Translations under genes and position numbers: made by a program
In this document: positions 44,720 through 53,685 of the stretch, one piece after another
How the letters are laid out: each line of letters opens with the position of its first letter
Position numbering within the stretch: the first letter of the stretch is position 1
Notes under the pieces: model-generated
The model's database searches: none
The model's input: only the letters and a program-made list of their open reading frames with translations
What the model was told of the DNA's origin: nothing
Assembly (NCBI RefSeq): GCF_003963535.1
Contig: NZ_CP034539.1
Span: forward strand, 10,602,001 to 10,666,000
Direction of reading: 5' to 3'
Length of the DNA: 64,000 nucleotides
Source: Streptomyces cyaneochromogenes
Lineage (GTDB): Bacteria > Actinomycetota > Actinomycetes > Streptomycetales > Streptomycetaceae

Positions 44720-44986
44720 CGCTTCAGGCGTTCAGGCATTGTGTGGCGGTCTGCCCCGCTCCGCGTACGAGGGCCTTCCCGGATAGGGGGACAACTGCGG
44801 GAGGCGCGGTTGCGCGGCGCCCTCTGGCATGGGGGAGAGGGGCTCGCGGGCCTGCCATCGGAGTATGCAGGCCCGTTGCAAGGGCGCTGCGGTTGGTGCT
44901 GCGCAGGGGTGATGCGCCGCTACCGGCCGCAGGTGTCCCCGGGCCGCCTCAGGCGGTGGAAACAAGTACCGGGCTCGGTGTGTCTG

Positions 44987-44997
44987 TGTAGGGGCCG
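44987..44997 (+). repeat. Direct repeat TGTAGGGGCCG, copy 2
   Basis: Second exact copy of the 11-mer at 44709. It lies near the far edge of the gap and could be the outer end of the element. Confidence 0.45.
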
Positions 44998-45074
44998 CCG
45001 GGGCCGTAGACGGGGTGCCTGAAGCCCCCGGAATGCGGGTTTCCCGGCGGCGCTGTTGGCCGGCCCGGTGCTGC

Positions 45075-48000
45075 TCAGGTGTGTTCCAGCATGCGCCGGA
45101 TCCCGTCGTTGATGAGGGAGGTGCGCGTTTCCGGCGTGAGCCAGGTGGCCGTTGAACCCTGAGGGGTTTTGTCGACGAACAGGACGTCGTCGACGGCATC
45201 GGCCACCGGGAACAGGTGGCTGATGACCGTGACTGTCTTGTCTCGGGTCATGCTCCTGAGGACGTTGAGGGTGTCTTCCAGACGGTTGTTGTCCAGCGAG
45301 GCGAAGCCTTCGTCCAGGAAGAGACTCTCCACCTTGGTATGGCTGCGATTGTGGCGTTCGACGAGGGCCAGTGCCAGCGCTAGGGAGGCCTGGAAGGTCT
45401 CGCCGGCGGAGAGTGTCTCCGGGTGCCGCATGTGATTGGTGGCGAGGTCAACGATCCGGAAGTTCTTGCCGAATACGTAGTCGCCCCCGGAGATCTGCTG
45501 GAAGGTTCTGCTGCCGTCCTTGATGAGTGAATCGGTGCGCTGATCGGTGAGATGCTTGAGGAAGTTGCCGTCGGTGAGGTGTTCACTCACGCTCTGCCAT
45601 TGCGCGGCCTGTCGGTGGGCGGCTTTGAGGGCGGTGTCCAGCGCTTCGGCGTAGGGGATCTGGGACTGTGCGAGGCGCAGGTCGGTCTTGGCCTTGGCAT
45701 GCGCGTCTTCTGCTTGGAGTGTCTTGCGGCTGAGCGGGTCGAGAACGGCGCGGGCGAGCAGGTCGCTCTTCGCAGGCACCGGGAACCCGGGTTCTGGGTC
45801 CCTCTCGTCGGCGGTAGCCTCGGCTTGGCGGGTGAGCTCCTTCTGGAATGCGTGGACCTCGTCGGAGGCGTGCTGGGCGGCCTGTCCGAGTGCGCCGGTC
45901 AGACGCTGGTGCAGGGAGGCGAGGGCCATGCAGTAGGCGTCGACGATGGCCAGGTCACTGCCGTCCGGGACGGGAGGCAACTCGTGGGATACCGCGTCCC
46001 CGAGAAGGGCTGCCGCGTCGGTGGCCGCGTCCGCCCAGCGTTCCACTTGCTTGATGAGATTGCGTGTAGGGGTCTCGACTGAGCGCCGACGACGCGCGTC
46101 CAGGACCTGCAGACTTTCGCTGTGCAGTGTCAGGGCCTGCCGGACTTCCTCACGCTCCTGTTCTGTGTGTTCGAGCTGTGCGAGACGTTCTCCGGCCGCC
46201 TTCTGAGCGGAAGCGATGTCTGGCAGGGAGGGCAGTTCTGCCGGTGCGGACTGGGTGGGACGAATTGAGGCAGGGAGCTCTGCGACCTCTGTCAGCAGAT
46301 TCCCCAGCTCGCTCTCGTGCTGCAGCCGAGTCTTGTCCAGCCGTTTGCGGTCACGCTGCAGCCGACCACGCTGGCGTTTGATCTCGGCCCGGGCTGCTTC
46401 ATTCTCAGCCTGAGCCGCCCCCAGCTCCGTCTGGGCTCTGGAGTGGGCCGCGAGGGTTTCGCCTTCTGCGTCGCGCACCGGCTGGACAAGCGCTTTGACC
46501 GCACGGGTGATCTGAGCCCGGTTCACTGGTTCGCCCTCGGCCAAAACGTGCGCCTGAGCTGCCGTCTGCCGACGCAGCGTGGCCAGGGCGATGGCTGTGG
46601 CAGGAAGACCGTCCGGGTGTAAAGCGTCTACCAGTTCCTGCACCTGGAGCAGAGCCGCGTCCATACGCTCGCGGGCAGCCAGCTGCCCACGGCGGTGCTT
46701 TTCGACCGCCCGCTCAGCCCCCTTCAACTGGGCGGCTGCCTCCGCTTTCGCCTCCACCGCCGGGTTGACGGCCTTCATGTGAGTGCGGACCTTGCTTTTG
46801 GCCCGACCAAGCGCCTTGCTGTCCAGCAGCGGCGGAGGAGTGAAGTCACCAGGGACGGGCTGGGCGCACACCGTGCAGGCGTCCCCGGGCACCAGACCGG
46901 AACCTGCCGCATGCGCCGCCTCCCCGCGCTGCAGCGCGGCGAGGGCTTCCTGGGCGGCTTCCAGCGCGCCGCGGCGCTCCTCCAGCCTGTTCGCCAGGTC
47001 CGCGAGGTGGCTGCGCTGTTCCTCCACAGTCTCGAGCGCTGTGTGCTCGGACTGCCGATGACCGGCCGCGGCATTTGCCTCCTGCAGCGCCGTCCGGACG
47101 GCCTCCTGCACCTGGTCCGTGCGCGCACGTGCCTCGCTCACCATGCGCTCGGCCCGGCCGGCGGCCTCGACGAGGGCCGCCTTGTGCTGCTCGTGCTCCT
47201 CCAGTTCCTGCCGTGCCTGCGTATGTTCCTGCTCGTGCTCCTCGTGCTGAAGCTGCTCCTGCTTCAACCGTTGTTCGACGGTGTCCAGGCTGGCCGCACG
47301 CTCCGGCAGGCGGGACAGGACTGCGAACGCGCTGGAGAGGGACCGAACCGTGTCGCCAGCCTGTGCGGCCGTCTCCAAAGCGGCCTGGGCCGTCTCCAGT
47401 TTCGCGTTCAGGCCGTGCCCGGTTGCCTCCTGTTCTGCTGCCTCGGCATCGAGTTCCTTCTTCTTCCGTGCCAGCGCCGCCATCGTGATGCTCGCATCCG
47501 CAACAGCACGCTCACGCAGCAGCTGTGCCGCTTTGTCCAGGCCGCTCTTGCGGTGCCTGTGTTCGATGGCCTGGCTCTGTGCTGAGCGCAGTACATCCAG
47601 TTGCTCGCGCCGACGGGCGGCGATGGCCCGGGTGCGGTCCAAGTCCAGTATCGCCTGGGCCGCAGAAGCAGGGGGGTCCGGCAGGAGGTCGTGGCGGATC
47701 CGGGTCGCCTCGTTGATCTGCGCATTCAGACGCTCGAGCCGTGCACCGGCCAGCTTGCGTACGCGTGCCAGTTCAGTGATGCCGAAGATGTGCCGCAGGA
47801 GGTCGGCACGGACGGCGTCGGAAGCCTTGAGGAGGAGGTCGAACTTTCCCTGGCGGAGCAGGATCGTGCTGACAAAGCCGTCACAGTCCAGCCCGATGAC
47901 TCGGGTGACCGCATCGGTGACCGCAGCCTTGCCGTCGATCCGGGCGTCGCTGGCCCCTTCAGTGAGGGGCTCCAGCACGGCCTGCGGCCTCTTCTTGCGG

Positions 48001-48284
48001 TCCGCATGCAGAGTGCGGTGCACACGCCATTCGCGGCCGTTCGCCGAGAACTCGAACAACACGTCCATGTTGGGGCATCCCGTGCTGATCAGCTCATAGA
48101 CGTCTGCAGCGCTCTTCGACCACGAGCACACGCCGTACAGGGCGAAGATGATCGATTCGAGGATGGTGGTTTTGCCCACGCCGGTATGGCCCAGAATGGC
48201 GAACGAGCGCTTGTCGCTGAAGTCGATGGTGCACGTACCGGCGTAGCTGCGCACTCCCGTGAAGGTGAGCCGTAGGGGCTTCAC
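45075..48284 (-). CDS. sbcC: SbcC/Rad50-like ATPase
   Basis: From GTG 48284 (GGAGG 5 bases upstream) the 1069-residue protein has a Walker A ([10 protein letters not shown] near 31-40), long coiled coils and a zinc hook C-x-x-C (D-A-C-T-V-C-A near 465-470). Its C-terminal head has signature L-S-A-G-E-T-F-Q near 960 and Walker [12 protein letters not shown] near 990. It partners SbcD to open and cut DNA ends and hairpins. The sequence is divergent from a housekeeping SbcC, and the gene lies beside helicase/nuclease genes rather than in a repair context, so a defence role is plausible. Its start overlaps the stop of a preceding mini-SbcC frame (GTGA). Confidence 0.92.
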   Translation of the reverse strand: MKPLRLTFTGVRSYAGTCTIDFSDKRSFAILGHTGVGKTTILESIIFALYGVCSWSKSAADVYELISTGCPNMDVLFEFSANGREWRVHRTLHADRKKRPQAVLEPLTEGASDARIDGKAAVTDAVTRVIGLDCDGFVSTILLRQGKFDLLLKASDAVRADLLRHIFGITELARVRKLAGARLERLNAQINEATRIRHDLLPDPPASAAQAILDLDRTRAIAARRREQLDVLRSAQSQAIEHRHRKSGLDKAAQLLRERAVADASITMAALARKKKELDAEAAEQEATGHGLNAKLETAQAALETAAQAGDTVRSLSSAFAVLSRLPERAASLDTVEQRLKQEQLQHEEHEQEHTQARQELEEHEQHKAALVEAAGRAERMVSEARARTDQVQEAVRTALQEANAAAGHRQSEHTALETVEEQRSHLADLANRLEERRGALEAAQEALAALQRGEAAHAAGSGLVPGDACTVCAQPVPGDFTPPPLLDSKALGRAKSKVRTHMKAVNPAVEAKAEAAAQLKGAERAVEKHRRGQLAARERMDAALLQVQELVDALHPDGLPATAIALATLRRQTAAQAHVLAEGEPVNRAQITRAVKALVQPVRDAEGETLAAHSRAQTELGAAQAENEAARAEIKRQRGRLQRDRKRLDKTRLQHESELGNLLTEVAELPASIRPTQSAPAELPSLPDIASAQKAAGERLAQLEHTEQEREEVRQALTLHSESLQVLDARRRRSVETPTRNLIKQVERWADAATDAAALLGDAVSHELPPVPDGSDLAIVDAYCMALASLHQRLTGALGQAAQHASDEVHAFQKELTRQAEATADERDPEPGFPVPAKSDLLARAVLDPLSRKTLQAEDAHAKAKTDLRLAQSQIPYAEALDTALKAAHRQAAQWQSVSEHLTDGNFLKHLTDQRTDSLIKDGSRTFQQISGGDYVFGKNFRIVDLATNHMRHPETLSAGETFQASLALALALVERHNRSHTKVESLFLDEGFASLDNNRLEDTLNVLRSMTRDKTVTVISHLFPVADAVDDVLFVDKTPQGSTATWLTPETRTSLINDGIRRMLEHT

Positions 48285-48499
48285 GGTGCCTCCGTCGTGG
48301 TGTCTTCCAGCGCGATGCGCGACGGTTCCTCGGCGTCCTCGGGCCACGAAGGCGTCCGGTACAGCGCAAAGAGGATCGCCTCAAGGATGGTGGACTTGCC
48401 CGAGCGCGTGTCGCCAGGCGGATGCCCGTCGGTGACATCGATGGTGCTGGCGCCGGCGTAGTTGCGCACTTCCGTGAGGGTGAGCTGCAGGGGTTTCAC
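48281..48499 (-). CDS. Mini-SbcC: 72-residue copy of the SbcC N-terminus
   Basis: The frame (GTG 48499, GGAGG upstream) encodes [16 protein letters not shown], nearly the same start as SbcC, a shortened middle and an intact P-loop [12 protein letters not shown], then F-A-L-Y. It ends where SbcC begins, with GTGA overlaps on both sides, so SbcD, mini-SbcC and SbcC are translated in series. It arose by tandem duplication of the 5' end of sbcC. The retained Walker A and exact coupling suggest it might be made, perhaps as a head-domain decoy. Simple duplication debris is the alternative. Confidence 0.7.
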   Translation of the reverse strand: MKPLQLTLTEVRNYAGASTIDVTDGHPPGDTRSGKSTILEAILFALYRTPSWPEDAEEPSRIALEDTTTEAP

Positions 48500-49740
48500 G
48501 ATGCCTCCTTCCAGGTGTCCTGCAGCGCGGCGCGCAGCAGTTCCTCGGCTGGGGACGGGGTCTGTGTCTCGTCGTCGAGTTCGCTGAGCAGGTGAAGGAA
48601 CGCCGTGACCGTGGACTCCGCGGCCTCCCCGCTCAGCCCCTCACTCGCCAGGTAGGCCCGGAACGCGTCGGGGAGTTCCGGCTCGTCTCCGGGATCGCGG
48701 TCAAGCACGGCGCCGTCGGCTGCCTCACGTGCAGGGGCCGGGTTGATGAGCACCGCGTGGGGAACGATCTCAGCGATCTTTTGGCTGAGCGGCCCGTCGG
48801 GGTCTTCGCCAGTGATCGTCGGTTTGAGGAAGGTCTCGTCGTACTGGTCGGCTGCGGCCTTCAGCTCATCAAGGGTCCCGGTGAACTGGGCCAGCCGTCG
48901 GCCGCTGGAGAGCCGCCGGGGCAGTGCCCTCACCGGGCGTCCGGGATCAGCGTCGACGATCACTACGCTCTTGGATTCGTTGGCTTCACCGAAGTCCATG
49001 GGCAACGGACTGCCCGCGTAGCGGGCGGTGAACTTGAGACCTTCGATGACCTGTGGGCGGTGAATGTGGCCGAGGGCGGCGTATGACACCACCGGAAGAT
49101 CCGCGGGAGGGGTCTCGAAGTCATCGCCGACGGCTCGTTCGCTCGGGGAGGTCGTGGCACCGGCGACAAACACATGGGCCGTGAACACGAGGATGTCCCG
49201 GTCGGCGTCATACCCCTCATGCAAGGCATCCAGCAGCTCACTCTGCAGCCCGCGCATCGCTTCGGCATAGTCGGCGTACGACGTGCCCGTGGTGGAAGAG
49301 TGTTGCCAGAACCGGTTCGGGTGCACGAATGGCAGAACACCCAGCCGGATTCGCTGCTCACCACCGCAGGCGTCGAACGTGAGGACACCGCCGTCGCGTG
49401 CTGGGCGGCGCTGGCCGATGAAGAACAGGCCCCGGCCGCAGGACGGGCCGGTCATGTAGTCGAAGAAGTCGAAGTGCGCTGCGGAGTCGTGGTTGCCGGC
49501 GACGACCACGGTGGGGGCGATGCCGGCGAGTTGGCGCAGGGTGCGCATGGCGCGGAACTGGTCGTGGATGGCGGGACGGGACAAGTGGAACAGGTCGCCG
49601 CTGTGGATGATCAGGTCCGGCCGGCTCTCTTGGGCGATGGCCACGATCTCGGCCAAGACCGCGTCGAAGTCCTCTTCGCGTGAATGCCCGTACAAGGTGT
49701 GGCCTAAATGCCAGTCGGAAGTGTGGAGCAGTCTGCTCAT
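48496..49740 (-). CDS. sbcD: SbcD/Mre11-like nuclease
   Basis: The 414-residue protein carries the calcineurin-type phosphoesterase motifs in order: H-T-S-D-W-H-L-G near 6-13, I-H-S-G-D-L-F-H near 46, V-A-G-N-H-D-S near 81, F-T-A-H-V-F near 175 and L-G-H-I-H near 208. The C-terminal part caps the active site and binds SbcC. It makes a Mn-dependent nuclease that processes DNA ends when driven by SbcC. It is the first gene of its operon; the divergent gene starts 125 bases away. Its stop overlaps the mini-SbcC start (GTGA). Confidence 0.94.
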   Translation of the reverse strand: MSRLLHTSDWHLGHTLYGHSREEDFDAVLAEIVAIAQESRPDLIIHSGDLFHLSRPAIHDQFRAMRTLRQLAGIAPTVVVAGNHDSAAHFDFFDYMTGPSCGRGLFFIGQRRPARDGGVLTFDACGGEQRIRLGVLPFVHPNRFWQHSSTTGTSYADYAEAMRGLQSELLDALHEGYDADRDILVFTAHVFVAGATTSPSERAVGDDFETPPADLPVVSYAALGHIHRPQVIEGLKFTARYAGSPLPMDFGEANESKSVVIVDADPGRPVRALPRRLSSGRRLAQFTGTLDELKAAADQYDETFLKPTITGEDPDGPLSQKIAEIVPHAVLINPAPAREAADGAVLDRDPGDEPELPDAFRAYLASEGLSGEAAESTVTAFLHLLSELDDETQTPSPAEELLRAALQDTWKEAS

Positions 49741-49833
49741 GCCTTCATGCGCCCTTCTGGAAGCGAGGCGTAGGAGGGCACCAGTGGTGCCCTACGAGCC
49801 CGGGACTGTACACCAAAATCACTGGGCAAATCA

Positions 49834-50447
49834 TGGGAGTCCCGAGCACCTGCTAGCGTGCGGGCATGGACGAGCATTTGGTCGCTCTCGAGAAGCGCAT
49901 GCAGCAGCTGCAGGAGGCGATCCGGCAGGCGCTCACGCGACACAACAGAGCCCAAGTAAGTTTCTTAGGTGCAGAGTTGACGCGCATCCGACATGCCTGG
50001 ATGACTCTGTGCGGACTCACTGACGGCCCGGACGCGGCCCAGTCGGGGCCTGGGCCGGCAGCCGTCGAGCCCGACCAGAGCGAGCTCGCAAGCGAGCAGA
50101 ACCATCAGGCGCTGACCCTCCTAAATCCCGGAGAAAGACTGGGAGTCCCGAGCGGCTGCTAGCATGCGGGCATGGACGAGCATTTGGTCGCTCTCGAGAA
50201 GCGTATGCAGCAGCTGCAGGAGGCGATCCGGCAGGCGCTCACGCAACACGACAACGCCCAAGCAAGCCGCCTCGGCGCGGAACTGACGCGCACTCAGCAC
50301 GCCTGGAACGTACTGTGCGGACTCACTGACGTCCCGGAAACGGCCCGGCCAGAGGACCAGCCTGAGCCCGCACCGACGGCCGCCGAGCCCAACCAGGCTG
50401 TGCCCGTACGCGACCAAGTCCACCAGGCGCTAGCTCTCCTCACCGTA
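49834..50447 (+). repeat. Tandem duplication of about 307 bp
   Basis: The segment from 49834 (T-G-G-G-A-G-T-C-C-C start) recurs from 50141 with the same upstream sequence, the same start codon context and closely similar coding sequence. The period is 307 bases. Copy 1 is truncated after about 98 codons, exactly at the join with copy 2. Both copies carry a full upstream region, so both may have a promoter. Confidence 0.85.
49866..50162 (+). CDS. Truncated duplicate of the following winged-helix protein
   Basis: This 98-residue frame shares its start and first ~50 residues (M-D-E-H-L-V-A-L-E-K-R-M-Q-Q-L-Q) almost exactly with the next gene, then diverges more and ends in the upstream region of copy 2. 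It encodes only the N-terminal coiled-coil part. It may be an inert duplication relic or a dominant-negative dimerisation peptide. No other function is visible. Confidence 0.65.
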   Translation: MDEHLVALEKRMQQLQEAIRQALTRHNRAQVSFLGAELTRIRHAWMTLCGLTDGPDAAQSGPGPAAVEPDQSELASEQNHQALTLLNPGERLGVPSGC

Positions 50448-50999
50448 CCCGCCTCGCCGAAACTGCTCAGCCAGGTCCACCAGGCCTTCTTCTCCAGCCC
50501 GCTGAACACGGCGCGCCTCACCACCCTGCGCCGCGACGAGGAACGCTCCTTCCGCTCCGCCCCCTACGGCCGCGCCTACTACATCTGCCCCGCGCTGACG
50601 TCCGATCTGCTCTCACCAGCCCGCGGGCTGCTCGCCCTGAGCACCTGGCCACTGCAGCAGCGTCTGGTGGGACCACTCACCCAGCGCGTCCACTTCCTCA
50701 CCGCAGCCCTGCGGCTCGCAGACGCCGCCGAACACCTCTCCGGCGAGACCAGCCTGCCACAGCCCGTCCAGCAACTCCTGCTGCACTACAGCCGCAACAT
50801 CCACGGCGACACCATCCGAAGCCCACGTGACCTGGACGCACTGCGACGGGCCGCCGCAGCCGAACTGGAGATCCACGCCCACGACGACGCCGACCACCGC
50901 GCCGAAGCGGCGCAGCGAGCACGCCAGAAACTCGGCGACGCAGAGCAGATCTTCGGCAACACCCTGCGCAACACCAACCGCCTGCGCCGGACTTCGTAA
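50172..50999 (+). CDS. Coiled-coil and winged-helix-like protein
   Basis: This 275-residue protein has an N-terminal amphipathic helix pair (M-D-E-H-L-V-A-L-E-K-R-M, then A-E-L-T-R-T-Q-H-A-W), a Pro-rich linker and a winged-helix-like domain near 82-150 (V-H-Q-A-L-A-L-L, K-L-L-S-Q-V-H-Q-A-F-F, then a wing with Y-G-R-A-Y-Y-I-C-P). Helices follow to the end. It precedes a nuclease/helicase operon by 50 bases and is likely its DNA-binding regulator or a DNA-recognition subunit. I know of no assigned family function. Confidence 0.68.
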   Translation: MDEHLVALEKRMQQLQEAIRQALTQHDNAQASRLGAELTRTQHAWNVLCGLTDVPETARPEDQPEPAPTAAEPNQAVPVRDQVHQALALLTVPASPKLLSQVHQAFFSSPLNTARLTTLRRDEERSFRSAPYGRAYYICPALTSDLLSPARGLLALSTWPLQQRLVGPLTQRVHFLTAALRLADAAEHLSGETSLPQPVQQLLLHYSRNIHGDTIRSPRDLDALRRAAAAELEIHAHDDADHRAEAAQRARQKLGDAEQIFGNTLRNTNRLRRTS

Positions 51000-51049
51000 A
51001 CCACCCCTTCAACCAGCACGGCTGTGCCCTGTCCCACCAAGGAAGAACA

Positions 51050-52195
51050 GTGAGCTCGCTCGACGCACGACTGAGCGCATTACGCGGAACCGCACCGCCC
51101 ACCCCGCACAATGCACGAACCCTGGCAGCACTGAACGCCAACCCGAGCTGCGACCGCCGCTCCCTCATAGACGCGGCCGGCATCGACAAAGCCGCCCTCG
51201 CCGCCCACCTGGGCCTGCCCCAGCCGCTGAGAAAATCAAAGCTCGCCCTCGACTACGGCCTCGCCTTCGAACACAAGGTCACCGCCCAAGCCGGAGCCCC
51301 ACTGGTGCCGCTGCTGCGCCAAGCCCTTGGCCTGACCCTGTCCGAGGTGGCCTACGAGGACCTCAACAGCGTCGGCAGCGACGAGGACAAATCTCCCCTG
51401 AAGCGACGCTACTCCCGCACCCGGTCCCGCATCCTCAGCGCAGCACACCGCAGGCCGGACCTTCACCGGACCCTGCTCGACCACCCCGTACTGCGCCTGA
51501 CCGTCGCCGGCCACCAGGTCTACCTCGAGCCCGACATCGTCGCCTTCCAGAATGAGGGCGCCTTCTACATCGTCGAGATCAAATCCTTCCCCGTCATCCA
51601 CGGACAGCCCGACCCCGCCAAGGTCGCCGCAGCGCTGACCCAGGCCGCAGCCTACGTCCTGGCCATGCGTGAACTCCTCGCCGATGACGGCCTCCCGCCA
51701 GAGCGCGTCTCCGAAACCGTCATCCTGATCAATCCACGTAACTTCACCCAGCACCCCACCGCCACGACCTACAACGCCCGCCAGCAGATCAAGACCTTGA
51801 GCCGTCACCTCAAGAGACTCCGGCGACTGCCCGAACTGCTGGACAAACTTCCCCCCGGAACCACTTTCGACCTCGCCCCCGGACCCGACAAGAACCCGAC
51901 CAGGCCTCGCGGTGAACTCACTGCCGCACTTGCCACCGTGCAGGCCAGCTACACCACCAGCTGCCGTCACCACTGCGATCTGGCGTTCCACTGCCGCAAC
52001 GAAGCCCGCCACCAAGGCAGATTCGAGACCCTGGGAACCGCAGTCCGCGACGACCTGGCAGGAATCGACACCATCACCACAGCCCTGGCCCTCACCGACG
52101 GCCGACTCCACCCGGCCCGGGACCAGCAGGACATCACCCAGGCCCTGCAGCAGGCACAGCGCATTTACGAAGACCTCCAGACAGACACCGCATGA
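51050..52195 (+). CDS. PD-(D/E)XK nuclease with Cas4-like Fe-S cysteines
   Basis: This 381-residue protein has a restriction-endonuclease-like core: acidic residue in Y-L-E-P-D-I-V near 161-165, the E-x-K of V-E-I-K-S-F near 176-180, and a helix with a conserved Q (A-L-T-Q-A-A-A-Y) near 200. One Cys near the N-terminus (N-P-S-C-D, Cys34) and three near the C-terminus (C-R-H-H-C-D-L-A-F-H-C near 304-314) match the 1+3 arrangement that holds a 4Fe-4S cluster in Cas4, AddB and Dna2. It starts a coupled trio (overlaps of 4 bases). It is likely a DNA exonuclease or endonuclease acting with the downstream helicase. There are no cas genes, so not CRISPR-linked. Confidence 0.82.
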   Translation: MSSLDARLSALRGTAPPTPHNARTLAALNANPSCDRRSLIDAAGIDKAALAAHLGLPQPLRKSKLALDYGLAFEHKVTAQAGAPLVPLLRQALGLTLSEVAYEDLNSVGSDEDKSPLKRRYSRTRSRILSAAHRRPDLHRTLLDHPVLRLTVAGHQVYLEPDIVAFQNEGAFYIVEIKSFPVIHGQPDPAKVAAALTQAAAYVLAMRELLADDGLPPERVSETVILINPRNFTQHPTATTYNARQQIKTLSRHLKRLRRLPELLDKLPPGTTFDLAPGPDKNPTRPRGELTAALATVQASYTTSCRHHCDLAFHCRNEARHQGRFETLGTAVRDDLAGIDTITTALALTDGRLHPARDQQDITQALQQAQRIYEDLQTDTA

Positions 52196-53685
52196 GCCTG
52201 CTCACCTCGCTGCTGCGGATGCGTGCCACCGCCACCGGCAACGCCCTGCGCGCCAGCCACCTGCGCCACCTCCACCTCAGCGACCAGCCGCTGATGCTGC
52301 TGGCGCTGAAGCGGACAGGCCCCGCCGCACGCCCACTGGCCGTCATGCTGGGCACCGACCCATACCGGCCCCAGCTCCTGATCGCGCCCCCCTCAGGAAG
52401 CACCACCCCAATGCTCGCCGCCCTGGCAGACACCGTCACCGCATACATCGACGCCTGCCAGCGACACAGCGAATACCTGCCAGCCGTCTCCGACAACAAA
52501 CCCGCACGCCGGCGCCACACCGACGCTCCCCAGATCCTCGTCCCCAACCCCCAGACCGTGCAGCACCTAAAAGATCTCGGCGACGCCCTGAGATTCCGCC
52601 GTGCCGACGACCAGAACTCCCAATCTGTTCAGCGCCTGGGCCACTGGCTCACCTACCTCACCGACCGCGCCGACATCCCCGGCTCAGCCGCCCTCATACC
52701 CCTGACCAGCTTCCTCGGCATGCACTGGGTCACCGGCCAGAGCCCCCAGGAGGACGACGACCTCGCCACCCTGCTGGCCTGGATCGACCCACCCCGCAAC
52801 ACAGCCTCGGGACGCGACGCCGCACTCAAGACAGAAAATCCAGCCACCCACCGCCTCGCAGGCCCAGCCACCGACGCCGCCTTCGACAACGACCACCTAG
52901 CGCCCCTGTTCGACGCCCACGCCCGTACCCGGACCCAAGGACGAGACCAGACCCGCACCCTGGCAGAACTCGAACGCCTGCTGGCCGCCTACATGCAACC
53001 CACCTGGGACCTGATGTGGCACGCCTACGCACTCCTGCAAGCCCTCCCAGAAGCCACAGGCAGCACACGCCGCTGGGACCACGAACGCACCGCGTTCACC
53101 GACGAATGCATCCACCTGACCCAGGACGGGCGCCCTCGGCCAGCCCGCGACCAAGCCGTCGCCGCCGCCGTCCGCCTGGCTCGCATGGAACACGCAGCCG
53201 CAGCCTTCGCCGCAGAACGCGCCGCCGACGACCCCTTCGCACGGGCGGAACTGCGCACCACCGGCGCAGCCTTCGGCGGAACCGTCACCGTGATCGACTC
53301 AAGGCACACCCTGCGCGGCCCCACCGGACGGCCCCAATGGCGGCCCCGGCTCATCGTGTCCACCACGGACCAGCTGCGCATGGAACCCGGCCAGCCCCTG
53401 GTCTGCCATGCCCACCGCAAGGCCGCCTACACGATCTGCGACATCACTCGCCGCGGCGGCGACACTCTCGTCGAGCTCGAGATCACCGCAGGCATGGGCC
53501 CCGCAGCCCGCCCCAACCACGGCATCCTGCCCGAGCCTGGTGCCTTCCTCGTATTCACCATCGCACCGGACCACTACCGGATGCCGGAATTCCCCTCACG
53601 AGACGAGACACCCTGGACCCACGGCGGCCCTCCTCCCGACCATCCGGACCACACCGACGAGGACGAGAGCGACGAGAGCCAGTGA
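52192..53685 (+). CDS. Hypothetical middle subunit between nuclease and helicase
   Basis: This 497-residue protein is coupled at both ends (ATGA and GTGA overlaps) to the nuclease and helicase genes. The first ~350 residues are mostly helical. Residues about 355-460 are beta-rich (G-G-T-V-T-V-I-D-S-R-H-T, R-P-R-L-I-V-S-T-T-D-Q-L, L-V-E-L-E-I-T-A-G, then F-L-V-F-T-I-A-P), possibly a barrel. The tail is acidic. I see no catalytic motif. In Dna2 a beta-barrel sits between nuclease and helicase, so this could be a scaffold that joins the two enzymes. That is inference from order only. Confidence 0.68.
   Translation: MSLLTSLLRMRATATGNALRASHLRHLHLSDQPLMLLALKRTGPAARPLAVMLGTDPYRPQLLIAPPSGSTTPMLAALADTVTAYIDACQRHSEYLPAVSDNKPARRRHTDAPQILVPNPQTVQHLKDLGDALRFRRADDQNSQSVQRLGHWLTYLTDRADIPGSAALIPLTSFLGMHWVTGQSPQEDDDLATLLAWIDPPRNTASGRDAALKTENPATHRLAGPATDAAFDNDHLAPLFDAHARTRTQGRDQTRTLAELERLLAAYMQPTWDLMWHAYALLQALPEATGSTRRWDHERTAFTDECIHLTQDGRPRPARDQAVAAAVRLARMEHAAAAFAAERAADDPFARAELRTTGAAFGGTVTVIDSRHTLRGPTGRPQWRPRLIVSTTDQLRMEPGQPLVCHAHRKAAYTICDITRRGGDTLVELEITAGMGPAARPNHGILPEPGAFLVFTIAPDHYRMPEFPSRDETPWTHGGPPPDHPDHTDEDESDESQ

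Larger units (their letters stand above)
44554..45074. other. Upstream region of transposase gene, with direct repeats
   Basis: This 520-bp gap between the transposase start and the SbcC stop holds no supportable gene. It has a run of A then G at 44681-44696 and two exact copies of TGTAGGGGCCG. It is a plausible location for one transposon end with transposase-binding sites. Confidence 0.45.

Noticed and set aside
45075-48284. Housekeeping SbcC/SbcD of the chromosome
   Set aside because: The context (mini-SbcC, divergent nuclease/helicase operon, nearby transposon and conflict genes) argues for an accessory copy, although the biochemical assignment is the same.
51050-52195. Cas4 of a CRISPR-Cas system
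   Set aside because: There is no CRISPR array, no Cas1/Cas2 and no effector in the window. The gene is coupled to a helicase instead.
51912-53681. Long upstream extension of the SF1 helicase frame
   Set aside because: The extension is Pro/Arg/His-rich and overlaps two well-supported genes in another frame. GTG at 53682 overlaps the preceding stop and fits operon coupling.
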